A stretch of DNA of 64,000 nucleotides from Owenia fusiformis (lineage: Eukaryota; Annelida; Polychaeta; Sabellida; Oweniidae): NCBI GenBank assembly GCA_903813345.2, contig CAIIXF020000005.1, positions 15,625,375 to 15,689,374 on the forward strand, read 5' to 3'. The notes beneath the pieces were generated by a model. That model had not been told where the DNA came from. It saw only the letters and a program-made list of their open reading frames with translations, and searched no databases. This document shows, one piece after another, positions 33,201-40,591 of the stretch; position 1 is the first letter of the stretch, and every line of letters starts with the position of its first letter. Both the position numbers and the translations under genes were made by a program.

Positions 33201-35726
33201 ATTACCTCTGTCTGCTAAGTCCTAACTTAATCTTTTTTCTCATCCAGTCAATTTGAAAAACAAATTGGATTAAAATTATAATTCACGATCATTTCACTAT
33301 TAACTGAATCTATCATGTCTTTTAACTAATTCAATAAAGTCCTTTAACTGACTTAAATATGTCAAAGATTCCACTACTTATTATTTGATAATAAAAGGAT
33401 GAACCATTCAGATGACAGTCAGTAACATTACAACAAATCAAATACTCATCGCTAGAGTGTCATGGGTTAATATCGGTAGAAAATACAAATTAAATTGAAT
33501 ATTATATTGTTAAATAAATAGTTCACTATACGCAGGTTGTACTGTATGTTGAATCCAACAGACTTCGGAAAACTTGATAGGAAACCTTAATCCCTATTCA
33601 TTTTACCATATTATGTCTTACCAGTGCTAACAAGACTTAAAGAAAAGAAAATAACATTCAGACTTGATGTGAAACTTTCATCTTTCTAATGTTGGTTTAT
33701 AGTGAGTTTTGTCAATCCTCTGCAGAGTCCCTCTTCACCTAACCCTTGAGAGATTCTGTGTGTCCCAATGAATAGTACAGGCTGTGTATCCCACAATGGT
33801 GTTGCATATCAGTTCATTACATGATGCTAAAACTGAGAGGATTTTAATTTTACCATATAATAGGTGGAGACAATTGGTGATGCTTACATGGTGGTATGTG
33901 GTTTACCTGAAATAGATAAAAGCCATTGTCAGAAAGTGTGTAGTTTTGCCCTAGACATGGTCATCTATGCTGGTAGGGTCAGCTCCCCTGCTACTGGAGT
34001 CCCTCTTGTGGTAAGTAGCATTGTAAAACTTGCCATGGCTAATTTCGCCAACATGTTAAAGGACAACTGAAATAGCTTTTCTCAACTTGCAGCTACAAAA
34101 ATGTGGTTTTCTCCATTGTAAGCCCACCGTAGAGTTCTTGCGATAGCCATTATAAAATAAATGTTAGATAACTGCTAACGGTCATAGATAACGAAATAAA
34201 ATTAACTGATAAATCAAATTGGCCCCCACGTGATTAGTAACGTCATATACAAAATATAGCTTTGGTTTATTGGTTCCATAGTAATCACAACGTCACGGCA
34301 ACCATAGGATTGTTGTGTAAATAAATACAAGAACATTTTGGCATTATGACGTCATGATCTAATGGACCAAAACGGGCCACGTGGGGACCAGTGAGAGATC
34401 ACGTGGGGGCCAATAACGTCTTAAGCAGCTATCGTTAGAGTGAAATAGTTTTCACACTACTGATGAGAAAACATGTCCAAATACATCTATCAAAAAATTA
34501 TATTGATTCCTTTTGGTTAAAAATACCATTTCATATCTGCTTTAAAGTCACAATACTGACAATAGTGAAGTTGACACAATAATATTGAGACCCTCATTGC
34601 CTCTTTTTATTCCATGACTACTTACTGCACCACTATCGTTACATTTAATAAAGCCTTTTGAACGGACTGTTTAAATTTTATGGTAGCAATTCATACCTGG
34701 CATTGTGAGGCCACGAAAATGATTTAAAGGTATTCATTTGAAATCCTCAGGGAAGTAGTAGTAGTAGTATCATTAAGATACATTAATATAGACCTAATGA
34801 GGTTAATTGAGCAGACTGCATTGTTTATGTGTGTTGTTCTATTCAGATCCGTGCTGGTTGTCATACTGGACCATGTGTCGCAGGGGTAGTGGGAGACAAG
34901 ATGCCCCGCTACTGTCTCTTTGGAGATACTGTCAACACTGCATCCCGAATGGAGAGTAATGGCCAGGCAGGCAGAGTCCATATCAGTGATCCAACTCAAA
35001 AGTGAGCCATAACATGCTACAAAATTTCATTTCATTATCAATCTGTTTCATTATCAAAATATTTATTTTTGGTAGCATATCAATAAATTCAAAATTGTTA
35101 TCACAAACAGTGCATGAAAAAAAGTTATAGTGTGTAATCAAACATAAAAAATAAATAAATAAATCTCCATCAAATTAAGCTCTCCCCTAATTTGTAAACA
35201 TGATAATGTAAGTGTAACAATTATGTTTGCATCAAGGATGTTCACTATGTTCAGTATCAATCATCTGATCATAGTACACAAGTTCCATTATATACTTGTG
35301 CTTGTAATGTTCATTTTATGCCTTGTTTCATTTTTGATTGCCCAACTAGCATCACCCATCATCCTTAGATTAAGAGGAATCTGAATAACATAGTTACTGT
35401 TTTCCAGGCTTCTGAAATCTGCGAAGGATTGGAAGTTTAAGACCAAGTTCCGTGGTCCAATGGAAATCAAAGGTAAGGGTCAGATGAATACCCATTTCCT
35501 CTATGCCGACAAGTATAAGCAGATTGAGCACGATGATGAAAATGAGGCTCTTCTTATTGTAAATGGGGCTCATTTGTCCCACCCTGAATGGATCCTACCA
35601 GGAGGTCCCCCTGCTGGAGCCGTAGACCCTGCCACAGCCATTGGAAACACAGCCCCACCTGATGGTACAGCAGTGAAACAATCTATGGATTCGAAGAAGA
35701 AATCAGGAACTTGCAATCTCTCATAA
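6213..35726 (+). CDS. GUCY1B2-like: Soluble guanylate cyclase subunit, beta-2-like (heme-binding H-NOX, complete catalytic site, CaaX tail)
   Basis: Predicted to convert GTP to cGMP in response to a gas ligand bound at heme. Coding exons: 6213-6215 (ATG), 7849-7922, 9080-9177, 10234-10417, 10897-10973, 12390-12887 (or 12901), 13427-13598, 32190-32335, 32495-32643, 33864-34010, 34847-35001, 35408-35726. With the phase-consistent donor at 12888 the product is 673 residues, normal for the family. Order: H-NOX (about 1-185), HNOB-associated/PAS region, coiled-coil helix (about 370-417), catalytic domain (about 418-610), tail. The heme-ligand His is H104 in NLDSLHALL. The tail ends [10 protein letters not shown]. 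Closest by eye to vertebrate GUCY1B2 and atypical invertebrate cyclases, judged from [20 protein letters not shown] and [11 protein letters not shown]. One junction is doubtful: the strong donor AAG|GTGATT at 12902 is out of phase by one base with the next exon. Confidence 0.9.
6268..6663. mobile_element. MULE-type MITE copy with internal insertion
   Basis: The ends are CAAGGAGGATTGGCTCCCAG and the inverse ...GGGAGCCAATCCTCCTTG. They match the cleaner copy at 13903-14206. The flanks (AGCCACTC and AGCCACCT) look like an imperfect target duplication. The middle (about 6370-6590) is an unrelated C/G-run repeat also found near 62060-62225. Confidence 0.7.
6692..6905. mobile_element. One-ended copy of the same MULE-type MITE
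   Basis: Starts CAAGGAGGATTGGC. Its interior matches the minus strand of 14206-13985 (CAGCTGCCATTTTGTTCAC..., GAGATATTGGTT..., AACAGTTTATTTTGA). The second terminal repeat is absent, so it is truncated. Confidence 0.65.
7110..7530. repeat. Degenerate tandem repeat, unit about 115 bp, 3-4 copies
   Basis: Repeated blocks read CTACAAGTT-TCAGAA-TTCAA-TCTGACTTTAGATTT followed by GACCTTCAATGACCTT and AAGGTCAAAAAGGT, then a T-run. Copies are diverged and the last is shortened. It lies within the first coding intron of the cyclase gene. Confidence 0.65.
7849..10973 (+). CDS. H-NOX (heme nitric oxide/oxygen binding) exons of the cyclase
   Basis: Exons 7849-7922, 9080-9177, 10234-10417 and 10897-10973 splice in phase. 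Together they give the N-terminal heme domain. Visible landmarks are [12 protein letters not shown] at the start, [11 protein letters not shown], the proximal heme ligand H104 in LDSLHALL, P117 in EAPSFR, and [10 protein letters not shown]. The heme-propionate motif YxSxR is present as Y133-x-T135-x-R137, so Ser is replaced by Thr, a conservative change. Introns here contain MITEs (9199-9900) and a dispersed repeat family (8503-8900, 11107-12340). Confidence 0.9.
8503..8900. repeat. Intronic dispersed repeat, copy 1
   Basis: Begins AAAGGCAGAATCAGATCTAT. It shares long stretches with 11107-11292 (GTGACAAAATT, CAAATTGGTGAAGTTA, GATTCAAAGTGC) and with about 12150-12300 (TTTTTAGAAAATAGACATGAC). 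A non-autonomous DNA element is likely. The 3' boundary of this copy is uncertain. Confidence 0.6.
9199..9900. mobile_element. MITE with long inverted repeats (about 700 bp)
   Basis: Left end AAAAAGAGCACGTAGGTTATC, right end GATAACCCACGTGCTCCTTTA. The homology continues inward: GCAAACAATTTC against GAAATTGTTTGC, and CCAATCAACATACTTTTT against AAAAAGTGTGTTGATGG. It sits about 20 bases after the donor of exon 9080-9177. No coding capacity. Confidence 0.75.
11107..12340. mobile_element. Dispersed repeat, copy 2, split by a nested insertion
   Basis: Homologous to 8503-8900 in two parts, 11107-11292 and about 12140-12340. The right end reads AGATCTGATTCTGCCTTTT, the inverse of the left end of copy 1, so the family has terminal inverted repeats. 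The segment 11293-12139 between the two parts is absent from copy 1 and is presumably a later insertion. The right end stops about 50 bases before a cyclase exon (12390). Confidence 0.55.
12390..13598 (+). CDS. HNOB-associated (PAS-like) exons of the cyclase
   Basis: Exon 12390-12887/12901 starts [12 protein letters not shown] and includes the family landmark [18 protein letters not shown]. Exon 13427-13598 continues [37 protein letters not shown]. The open frame of the first exon reads back into the intron to 12248, but the acceptor TTATTAG|GA at 12389 fits the phase of the previous exon. At its 3' end only the weak donor T|GTAGCA (12888) keeps phase. The stronger AAG|GTGATT (12902) would need one extra base. 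Either the weak donor is used or the assembly lacks one base here. Confidence 0.85.
13903..14206. mobile_element. MULE-type MITE (304 bp) with perfect 9-bp target duplication
   Basis: Ends CAAGGAGGATTGGCTCCCAG / GGGAGCCAATCCTCCTTG. The 9-bp direct repeat TTAGCACTG lies at 13894-13902 and 14207-14215, a size typical of Mutator-like elements. The interior has no transposase. It is nested in the Harbinger-like element. Related copies are at 6268-6663 and 6692-6905. Confidence 0.85.
14939..17380 (-). repeat. LTR (3' LTR relative to element orientation)
   Basis: 2,442 bp, TG..CA ends. Contains the 42-bp tandem array at about 15190-16100 and a poly-G tract near 16116. Differs from its partner by the length of the G run and a few bases near 16664 (compare about 21850). 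Confidence 0.88.
15190..16100. repeat. 42-bp minisatellite inside the LTR (about 21 units)
   Basis: Unit core TTCTAGCCACTTCTAGCTA then GGGTACCAAGGAAGTATAAGG. Because 42 is a multiple of 3, the plus strand stays open for 289 codons as a 14-residue repeat ([14 protein letters not shown]-like). The minus strand is also open for about 119 codons. Coding use is doubtful: it is antisense to the element and lies in an LTR. Confidence 0.9.
17381..17400 (-). promoter_or_regulatory. Polypurine tract
   Basis: Minus-strand TTTTAAAGAAGGGGGCAG ends exactly where the LTR starts (TGTAACGACCC). This is the expected site for plus-strand priming. Confidence 0.65.
20104..20122 (-). promoter_or_regulatory. Primer-binding site
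   Basis: Minus-strand CTGGTGGCAGCGTCGGGAT lies directly next to the LTR end. TGG plus the following bases is complementary to a tRNA 3' end of the form ..CGCTGCCACCA, which resembles a tRNA-Leu. The tRNA assignment is from memory of tRNA ends and not checked. Confidence 0.65.
20123..22566 (-). repeat. LTR (5' LTR relative to element orientation)
   Basis: 2,444 bp, nearly identical to 14939-17380, with the same 42-bp array at about 20374-21284. Preceded on the plus strand by the primer-binding site. Confidence 0.88.
20374..21284. repeat. 42-bp minisatellite, second LTR copy
   Basis: Same array as in the other LTR, with the same order of variant units and the same 289-codon open frame, so the array length was fixed before or during this insertion and has not changed since. 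Confidence 0.9.
22692..22829 (-). pseudogene. Harbinger transposase N-terminal remnant
   Basis: A 45-codon frame starting [15 protein letters not shown] and continuing [20 protein letters not shown] then YRRF. The pattern of basic residues, then R-x-R-x-x-P-L-x-x-Y-x-D, then ERYR resembles the start of Harbinger-type nucleases. It stops at TGA soon after REWT. No DDE catalytic segment was found nearby. Placed near the right end of the element, pointing inward. Confidence 0.5.
24209..24724. mobile_element. Nested insertion in the mariner left arm, with palindrome and 12-bp repeats
   Basis: The right mariner arm reads straight through this point (GGTGAATACATGCTTGG..), while the left arm is broken after GGTGAATAAATGC and resumes near TATATTTGCAT. 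The insert holds the tandem ATCCCGTATCAG array (24271-24366) and a 180-bp hairpin, 24541-24721, with ends AGGTTATT/AATAACCT and centre CTCGGGCTATCGCCCTCGG. Exact boundaries are approximate. Confidence 0.6.
24271..24366. repeat. 12-bp tandem repeat ATCCCGTATCAG, about 8 copies
   Basis: Units are adjacent or separated by short A-rich spacers (CCAAAA, CAAAA). One unit is altered to ATCCCGTATTGG. Confidence 0.85.
24826..25080 (+). pseudogene. Mariner transposase C-terminal remnant
   Basis: The frame from about 24834 reads [15 protein letters not shown], then [20 protein letters not shown], then [15 protein letters not shown]. These correspond to the second Asp block (QD-A--H) and third Asp block (W-P-NSPD) of mariner-family DDE transposases. 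The N-terminal helix-turn-helix and first Asp are missing and the rest is disrupted, so this is dead. Confidence 0.75.
26133..29546 (-). CDS. LINE ORF2 protein: AP endonuclease and reverse transcriptase
   Basis: 1,137 residues without a stop. The N-terminal exonuclease-endonuclease-phosphatase domain shows [15 protein letters not shown] and LGSDHSFMI. The central RT shows [37 protein letters not shown] (catalytic Asp pair) and KYLGIHLN. The C-terminus has a Cys/His cluster, [17 protein letters not shown]. The open frame extends 45 codons upstream of this ATG, back to the TAG of ORF1. All catalytic blocks seen look intact. Confidence 0.92.
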   Translation of the reverse strand: MTFAFNNVCHFGLAKQHELNQTLSKCSYDIVAIAETFFDDTNTLSILNDNYVWIPKNRVGKKGGGVGFFVKKGIVILDNDLLHSSCDDLERLWIRVKINNNVLNLGVTYFPVDGKNSILSEKLMDELISNVAEVESDDTYTLLMGDFNGKATKFCKGQSSQNGKLIDLFSDVTGMHMLNSINCQGEITWSRGTQHSSIDYCFGNHNFMKVYQNMIIDETHEEASLGSDHSFMIINAILPSQSGNLKTNVPPDNKDEDTVIWNINDNTDWDCFRNAINTEFSSWDISKCSNIEDAWSSFKENIMKAAHIGVGFKRVPTNHRSFWDKEIKLLINNRKEASRFYRYWSRSKSADPDILREIWNLYLERKKQVQLKIVESHVKNHIKVLTSNARSLSKCSRSYWKKLKMFNENNGYPIQIQDPNNKDMILTDPKAISEALHLYWERVGRNNRNPKFTSNNLSDKIDSLLKETNYDNNALNSFCFTYAELVQCLRKLNNGKKCGTDNIPNEFLKYGGNTMFSSLFDLFNKVKSLEVMPTEWKEGLLVPLFKRGLNIDLNNYRGLTMNSNVYKIYTSLLDSKIKLNSESCDLLGDSQGAFRENLRLENHIFALKGLCSLRKSSKKNTFLSFLDISKAFDVIDRNMLFVKLWEMGIQGKIWRLLHEAYRDVCNKVVFGNFTSPWYSSTSGLKQGCCLSPSLFSLVMTDLVDRLNKENLGIPFNNIKVPTLLFADDIVLMAESESQLNHMLKIADQFGSCWGFKFDPNKSKVMVIGKRIDKNKTWVLGDLEIKEVDTYKYLGIHLNRQLRDNYHVNVVLKEKDKKLRNLVASTLTKHINYNRISFGNTLYYSQYLPALLHGCGVLILDKTSEKTLSSMQYKLAKSIFQLKCNPAKAAMLGDLGWRSIINIIQKRQIDYFLYLKFSMRNGLHKAIFDKLFENFKGRVKTCWPYFENIQDILIEHGLDDVVFRDDNEWYDSFLTISSQQHKSNFLSECSSKSSLEFYESIKQTPFLENYLTSSNDFVGQRLKFKARTGCLGIGTDLKRRKCDDGFCKLCSLHPIDDLTHRFFTCSHNQRERIDFYNRIKTSCSPDVFNMFLTLPLHEKLKWCLGDVVFSIWGKDQGFLFDKCVKQFLVTINNDILNS
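29682..31250 (-). CDS. LINE ORF1 protein: SGNH-hydrolase-like domain plus two CCHC zinc knuckles
   Basis: 522 residues. The N-terminal 150 residues are basic and low-complexity ([18 protein letters not shown]). A heptad-like segment follows (about 155-215, [19 protein letters not shown]). Then comes an SGNH/GDSL-type domain with GSSIVRD (block I), ISIGGAD (block II), QVGSKDCA where block III usually has G-x-N-D, and DGLHLSKPG (block V with D-x-x-H). Two zinc knuckles end it: [14 protein letters not shown] and [17 protein letters not shown]1 proteins of this type bind the RNA. The stop is TAG, and ORF2 lies downstream in the same frame. Known as an ORF1 type in CR1-related LINEs. Confidence 0.85.
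   Translation of the reverse strand: MTMASPQPSEVGTDIGLLIGSPDSVYKESQGSPESADILTLNLTINNSPEQSQCSQGASQARALTPREPTCSTNLASPSQNDTQRSVHKRRSKRLGKNTLPLDLNGTFNSDSGAKRKRPVRACRTVPKTPKLPKSNKLHTRCTSKYDSDINTRNLVAIIQDLKVAVDNTTAKVDALQSTVSAINTTNLDLVKQLSAKTATCNELEKECKSLRETLNWHKMNKSQNEPVKPHPKNASKTLVIGSSIVRDLDQDKLNDVEVISIGGADIDMVHKRLTNLDTKYQKAILQVGSKDCAKSSDKASIKAKYQLAIKGAKNIATTVAVSSICPRTDKELAQNTADALNAELQILCEEEKIEFINNDTNGFKLQSGEINEGYLWSDGLHLSKPGSNKLARNMGLGCKTRDVTKNNRARQQQRNLQHSSQATAHHKPTSNDIHVPSLQQQQPPVRDQRAQPPSHDISRNISPACFKCGERSHLANSCWHTNSIRCHSCSNFGHKKARCPFTQNLNHPNFVNGQFGQCWPQ
31437..31684 (-). repeat. Two tandem 124-bp LINE 5'-end monomers
   Basis: 31437-31560 and 31561-31684 are identical by eye (start CCTGATGTATTCACGAATCC, end GTGTGTACTT-like). 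They sit at the 5' end of the LINE, where tandem promoter monomers are known in several LINE groups. Confidence 0.85.
32190..35726 (+). CDS. Coiled-coil and guanylate cyclase catalytic exons, C-terminal tail
   Basis: Five exons. The first (32190-32335) gives the signalling helix, [17 protein letters not shown] to [14 protein letters not shown]. The catalytic part has both metal-binding aspartates: D429 in FFSDVV and D473 in ETIGDAY. It also has the guanine-selecting pair E469 (VETIGD) and C539 (RYCLFGD), and the transition-state residues N546 and R550 (NTASRME). Typical beta-1 subunits lack the first Asp, so this subunit could be active as a homodimer or supply either half-site. The tail after [13 protein letters not shown] is about 65 residues and ends [10 protein letters not shown], a polybasic stretch followed by a CaaX box, which predicts prenylation and membrane attachment. 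The stop TAA is at 35724-35726. Confidence 0.9.
32800..33544. mobile_element. Pogo/Tigger-like non-autonomous element
   Basis: Ends CAGTAAAACCTGAGTTGTGAACA and, in inverse, CAGTACAACCTGCGTATAGTGAAC, flanked by TA on both sides (32798-32799, 33545-33546). Several GTGAACA motifs follow. 745 bp with no transposase frame. It lies in the intron between two catalytic exons of the cyclase. Confidence 0.75.
34011..34846 (+). other. Cyclase intron, no gene seen
   Basis: Intron between catalytic exons ending at 34010 and starting at 34847. It includes a CACGTG-bearing stretch (34235-34425: CCCCCACGTGATTAG, GCCACGTGGGGACC, ATCACGTGGGGGCC) that looks like imperfect repeats of one motif. No terminal repeats were found. 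Confidence 0.5.
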
Positions 35727-35760
35727 AATCATGGACAATAAATATCTGACAATAAAATGC
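35727..35760 (+). promoter_or_regulatory. Candidate polyadenylation signals of the cyclase gene
   Basis: Two AATAAA hexamers lie just past the stop codon, at 35737-35742 and 35751-35756. Either would give a very short 3' UTR. More distal signals are also possible in this AT-rich stretch, so the real site is not fixed. Confidence 0.4.
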
Positions 35761-38398
35761 ACATGGATTATTACAGAAAAATAGGCAATTTACTACCAAT
35801 ATGAACGCACCTTCTGCATAAAAATCCAAATTATCAAAAAAAAATTATTCAGTAAAATATATATTATGTGAAGACCTTTTGGGACTTGTTTTGAATGAGA
35901 CATTGACGTAGTGCAAACTTAATTGTATTTTTTATATTTACTGGAGAGTGGGGCCAGCTAAGGAGTGTCAGCATTTAGAAGGTCGGTTATTATCAATATG
36001 GATAGTCAATGGAGGGAAACATTATCCATCACAAAAGGTGTTTACATAAGACATATGTTAGATAAAGACTTGCTTACACAGCAAAATAACTATCAGACTA
36101 TAAAATGGCAGTACTAAAAAGCCTGTAATATAAATATTGTAAATACATCAAAGCCAGTAGTAGAAGTATTATAAATAGAATAATATTCAGAAATGTTGCT
36201 CAGTTTAAAGGTTGTGTGGTAATAACTATAAATAATAGTGTTAAATACTTTACTCAATTAAAAGTTGGTTATTACCATGGTGAACTCTATATGTTAACAT
36301 GCATCTTTTGTGCATTGTTTTTTAAAATCCCAAAAGTTCTAGACAATGTAAATAGGATTATAATGTTGAATAACTATCAGTATATCTTTTAGTTGACATG
36401 CATTTTTTGTGCATGGTTAAATAGACTTATTTATAGTGATGTAAAATCACAATGTTGTATTTGTTGGACCATGAATATTATATGCTTAAAAGCAAGTAAA
36501 ATAAAATGTGCCAAAAAATAAGAACTTGTTTTTTCTAGGATACCTATAATTAAGAATGAAAAAGTTATACATATTTTTTCAGCTTGGCAAGTGGTGGAGT
36601 CAGCAAGATGGATTAATTAGAAAAGACCATGTGCAGTATGACAAGTGATTTTAGACAGTCATATCTTTCACCATGAGTACTTTCTGGTCATAAATACAGT
36701 GGCTTTTATTAAAACAATAAGTCCCCATGATAGTAAAATATCAATCCAACTCTCTGAAAAATTATGGATTAGGGCCCCACCTTGGCACTTTTTGAAAAAT
36801 GTTAGGCTTATTATCTAAAAAGAGGATCTTGTTTTTCTCAATTTAAACATATCGAAAGTCTCATCTACACTATATTAACAATTTCTGAAAAGGGGATGGG
36901 TATTGAAATGAGTTAAAAACCACATATCCCATGTTATCTTCCCATAGGGAAAACTCGTGCTATCCGTTGTTTTCAGTAAATTTTGGTCATTGAAAATTGA
37001 TATCTTCAAAACTAGACTTTTAATACCATTCTATTTTTGAACATGTCTTAGACCCCTTGTTGAATAATGTTTTCATGCAAAAAAAACAGTAAAAGAAGAT
37101 CCTCTTTTGAGTAAATAGGTTCAATATTTTGAAGAAAAAAATGTTGACATGGGGTCCCTATTCATAATTTTTCGAATTTTTTGATTTATATTTTTATCAT
37201 CATGGGTACTTTTCTTAACCACTGTATTTATGGCCAGAAAGTACTCATGGTGAAAGACATGACTGTCTAAAATCACTTGCCATACTGCAGGTGGTCTTTT
37301 TCAGCAACGTTCTCTGTGTCTATAATACAAAATATTTGTACTTCTGTTTTATTACATAAATCTTTATTTACAATACTGCATTCTTTAAGCATCTATTTAC
37401 ATACTGCTCATTCTTTTTTTCAAATGATTGCTCATGGCTTGAGAAAATTTGTTTTCTCATGGTATAATATCCTTCAACTAATATATAACAATGATCTGTT
37501 CGTAGTAAGCATGTTAAGGCATTAATGGGTGCATGTAGCATACTACTACTCATTTCAATATCCATTTGAAGGCCCTGTGTCAAGTTGAAAATGGACCAAA
37601 TGGTGCTTCAAAGCCACTTTATGAGTTGAAATAGTTTAAACTTTACATGGAGCCATTTATAATTTTGTCGACCAAATACAATGCATCTCCAATAAAATTT
37701 CAAAAATCCCATTTCAGTTATTATGTAACACTAAAAATCTCAAAATGTTGTACTAAAAAATACAAAAACCTACAATTTTGCACTAACAAAATCCTACATA
37801 AAAAATCTTGGAGAGTGGACTTGTTGGACATATACCAACTTTTGGTTGAATAAACTGATAAACTCAATATTGCAGATACATGTAAGGCATCAGCCTGAAT
37901 CAAATCACAATGAATCAAGGACCATTTAACTGTAATTCAGTCCCTCATTCATGAATCAATCATTTAAATTGCTGTCTTTTACTTATATTTTATACTATAG
38001 CTTGTTTTATTTTGATGCTGTTTAATTTTTGACATTGAGCACTGGGCAGCTATTCAATTTGGCGGAGTTGTTTTGTATTGATCATGAGCCTTCATGATGA
38101 CTAGAATTTTGAACATTATTGATTTGAAATTAATACTAGCCACCGCATCAATAATATTTGTTGTGATTTTCTGAGCATATTTAAAGCAGATATGATTACT
38201 TCAAATTGTTTCCCTTAAAGACATTTCCAATGTTCAATTTGTATGGTAGGCTATACATTTCAATATTGCAAGTCTGCCAAATAAAGTAGTCACCTGACCA
38301 AATGTTCAAAACATTAAATCAGCCAAAATAAGTAGAAGAAGTACAGTCTAAAACGAGACATCAAATTAACCCAAGTTACAGTAATAACATTATAGTAT
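35761..38398. other. Intergenic region between convergent genes
   Basis: The cyclase ends on the plus strand at 35726 and the DSL/EGF gene ends on the minus strand at 38399. The interval holds two similar blocks near 36283 and 36393 (ACATGCAT..TTTTGTGCAT), a 680-bp inverted-repeat element (36621-37300), and AT-rich sequence that may contain both 3' UTRs. No coding exon is supported. Confidence 0.6.
36621..37300. mobile_element. Inverted-repeat element (680 bp, MITE/foldback)
   Basis: Left arm AAAAGACCATGTGCAGTATG.., right arm inverse AAAAGACCACCTGCAGTATG... The arms share CAAGTGATTTTAGACAGTCAT, TTTCACCATGAGTACTTTCT and CATAAATACAGTGG with few mismatches over at least 100 bp. Weaker pairing continues toward the centre. 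No coding capacity. Confidence 0.8.
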
Positions 38399-40591
38399 TT
38401 ATACAGAAAAGTTGGCATTATCAGGAAAATCTATATCAACCTGATCAGGCTTTGTTTCTGGTTCATACTCCACATGCTCTTGTTCAGCATCATCCAATTC
38501 ACTTTTAGCAGTGTCCTCTTTTGTACTATAATTAGGATTGTCAAAACTATTGACATTCTTGGGTGTAGCATAACCATTCGTAGGTGTAGCATACCCGTTT
38601 GGAACAGCCATATTTGTTTTGTCAGTGATTTTTATAGGGGTTGCATATTCTGGTGCAGCAGAGTTTGTTTGGTCAGCTTGAGCTTGAGCAGGCTGTAGTT
38701 CATGTTCAAATGCATTGTTTTGAAAAGCTACACCATTGGATGTTTCAGTGTTTGTGTTTTTACGATTAAGTTCATCGTACAGTTTATTCTGGTAAGCCTG
38801 GGAACAGTCAGGGGAGTCACCACTCTGCCATCTATTGCCAATTGTTGCATAAGGATCTGCAGCCTCTTTCTTTAATATTTGACTGAAAAATGACACAAAA
38901 ATAGTAAATATATTTTCAATGATAATACAACTAGGGGTACCTCAAAGTGGAACAGTTTTGGAAACAATATTTTAAAGAGACAGGTGAATGTGTACTGCCC
39001 CTAACCACTTGAACATATTTCTAAAAACAATTACTTATAATATTTATCTCACAAGTCTACTAAATACCAGTTGTAATCTGCCCATAATTTAAAATCACAC
39101 ATTTTTATTTGGCCCATGCTATGAACTCGAGTTGCTTGAGTAGCCCTATCGATTTAATTCAAGGCAATTCAATTCAATTAATTTGATTAACAAGTTTTTT
39201 ACACCAAAATCAAACTAACCGTCTTCTTATTTTCATAGCAGCAAATACAATGAGGACCAAGAAAGCAACTCCTACAAGGGCCACCAGGATCACCCACCAG
39301 TTGGAATTTATCCAGTTCTGCAGATAAACAATTCATGGCCTTTATAACAATTATACATTTTGTTTAAAATAACTAACAGAAATAGCAGGGAGAAATGTTG
39401 AATGAATCTCTCCGAGGATGTTTCGCTTACAAATTGTACATTCATATTTTTTCTGAAAAAATAATGAATTCTTGAGATATCTGATCAAATATTAGTCTCA
39501 GAAAATTTCAAATTCAGGACGCTTGTTGTATGTCTTACTGACCAAAAAAATAGCACTCAATGGTGGGAAGAACTGCTAATATATTGATTCCTGATAAAAT
39601 AACAAGACTACTTACACTGTGTTGTCCTGCTGTTCCAACTTGATTATCGTCATCAGTAGATGCCCCAATATTACCATTTGCACATCCCTCGCTCTCAGTC
39701 AATACCTTATAAGGCATGAGTGCATTGAGATCTGAACGATCAGTGTTCATAAAAGCACCATCTACAGTCTCTTTGGTGATTTGACCCTGCTTCAGTGTGT
39801 TCTCAACAGTAAAGGCAATCTGGGTGATTTTGTTCCTACAAATACATGATTTGAATCTGTTAATGGTGTACTTGCTAGATGGTAGAAAGTTTCTGTACCA
39901 ACCATATGCACTGGTACTCACCCAGTTACGCTGACGATATGATCTTCATGAATATTGTCACATTGGCAATATCCATGAAGATCATCAATGTAACAAAAGC
40001 GAGGGACTAAATATGGGAAGTTCTTCCATCTTGTTACGCTGACGATCGTCAGCGTAACTACTGTAGGTGAGTACCAATGATATGAGAAGGGAACTCTGAT
40101 TCTTCTTTTTTTTTGTTTTCAAAAATGGATAATAAAAAAACTGAATACTGGAATAGGTCTAATTGTTTACATTAGGCCAAATGAGTTTCTGAAGTCTTAA
40201 CACTCTCAATTTTGCACATTTCCCTTGATCATTTCATTGTCAATTCAACTCAAAAAGCAATTAAGTTAACAGAAAAATGCTTTCAACTAAAAATATACAT
40301 TTTGAGAGAGAATTCAAATTAAAATAATTAATGCATATAACAGCAGAATCTAGAAAGATGTATAAACCAATCGAAAGAGATGCTTTGAACTCAAAGAAGA
40401 ATTCAACTCAAGAGAAATTCATTTAACTCACCCTGTTCCTCCATCACAAACATCCACTTCCATTGCCACATCAATGTCTTTCTTGGAAATCAGAATTCTT
40501 CTTGTCACCACTTCTTTAATAGCATCAGTTATCATAACTTTCTGATATATGGTCACTATCCCATCAAGGTAAATGAAGCTCTTTGCCCATT
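38399..40591 (-). CDS. Membrane-proximal, transmembrane and cytoplasmic exons of the ligand
   Basis: Exons 40591-40432 and 39835-39616 encode about 127 extracellular residues ([37 protein letters not shown]) that might form a SEA- or Jagged-like juxtamembrane fold; not certain. Exon 39317-39220 gives the helix [19 protein letters not shown] followed by the stop-transfer KIRRR. Exon 38882-38399 is the tail. It has YATIG, three YATP motifs, AYQNK (Grb2-type YxN), FDNPNY (FxNPxY, a PTB-binding/endocytic motif), VEYEPE and a C-terminal NFSV. It shows no resemblance to Delta or Jagged tails known to me. Confidence 0.85.

Noticed and set aside
35460-35726. Separate 88-residue gene
   Set aside because: It is the in-frame 3' part of the last cyclase exon, beginning at an internal Met.
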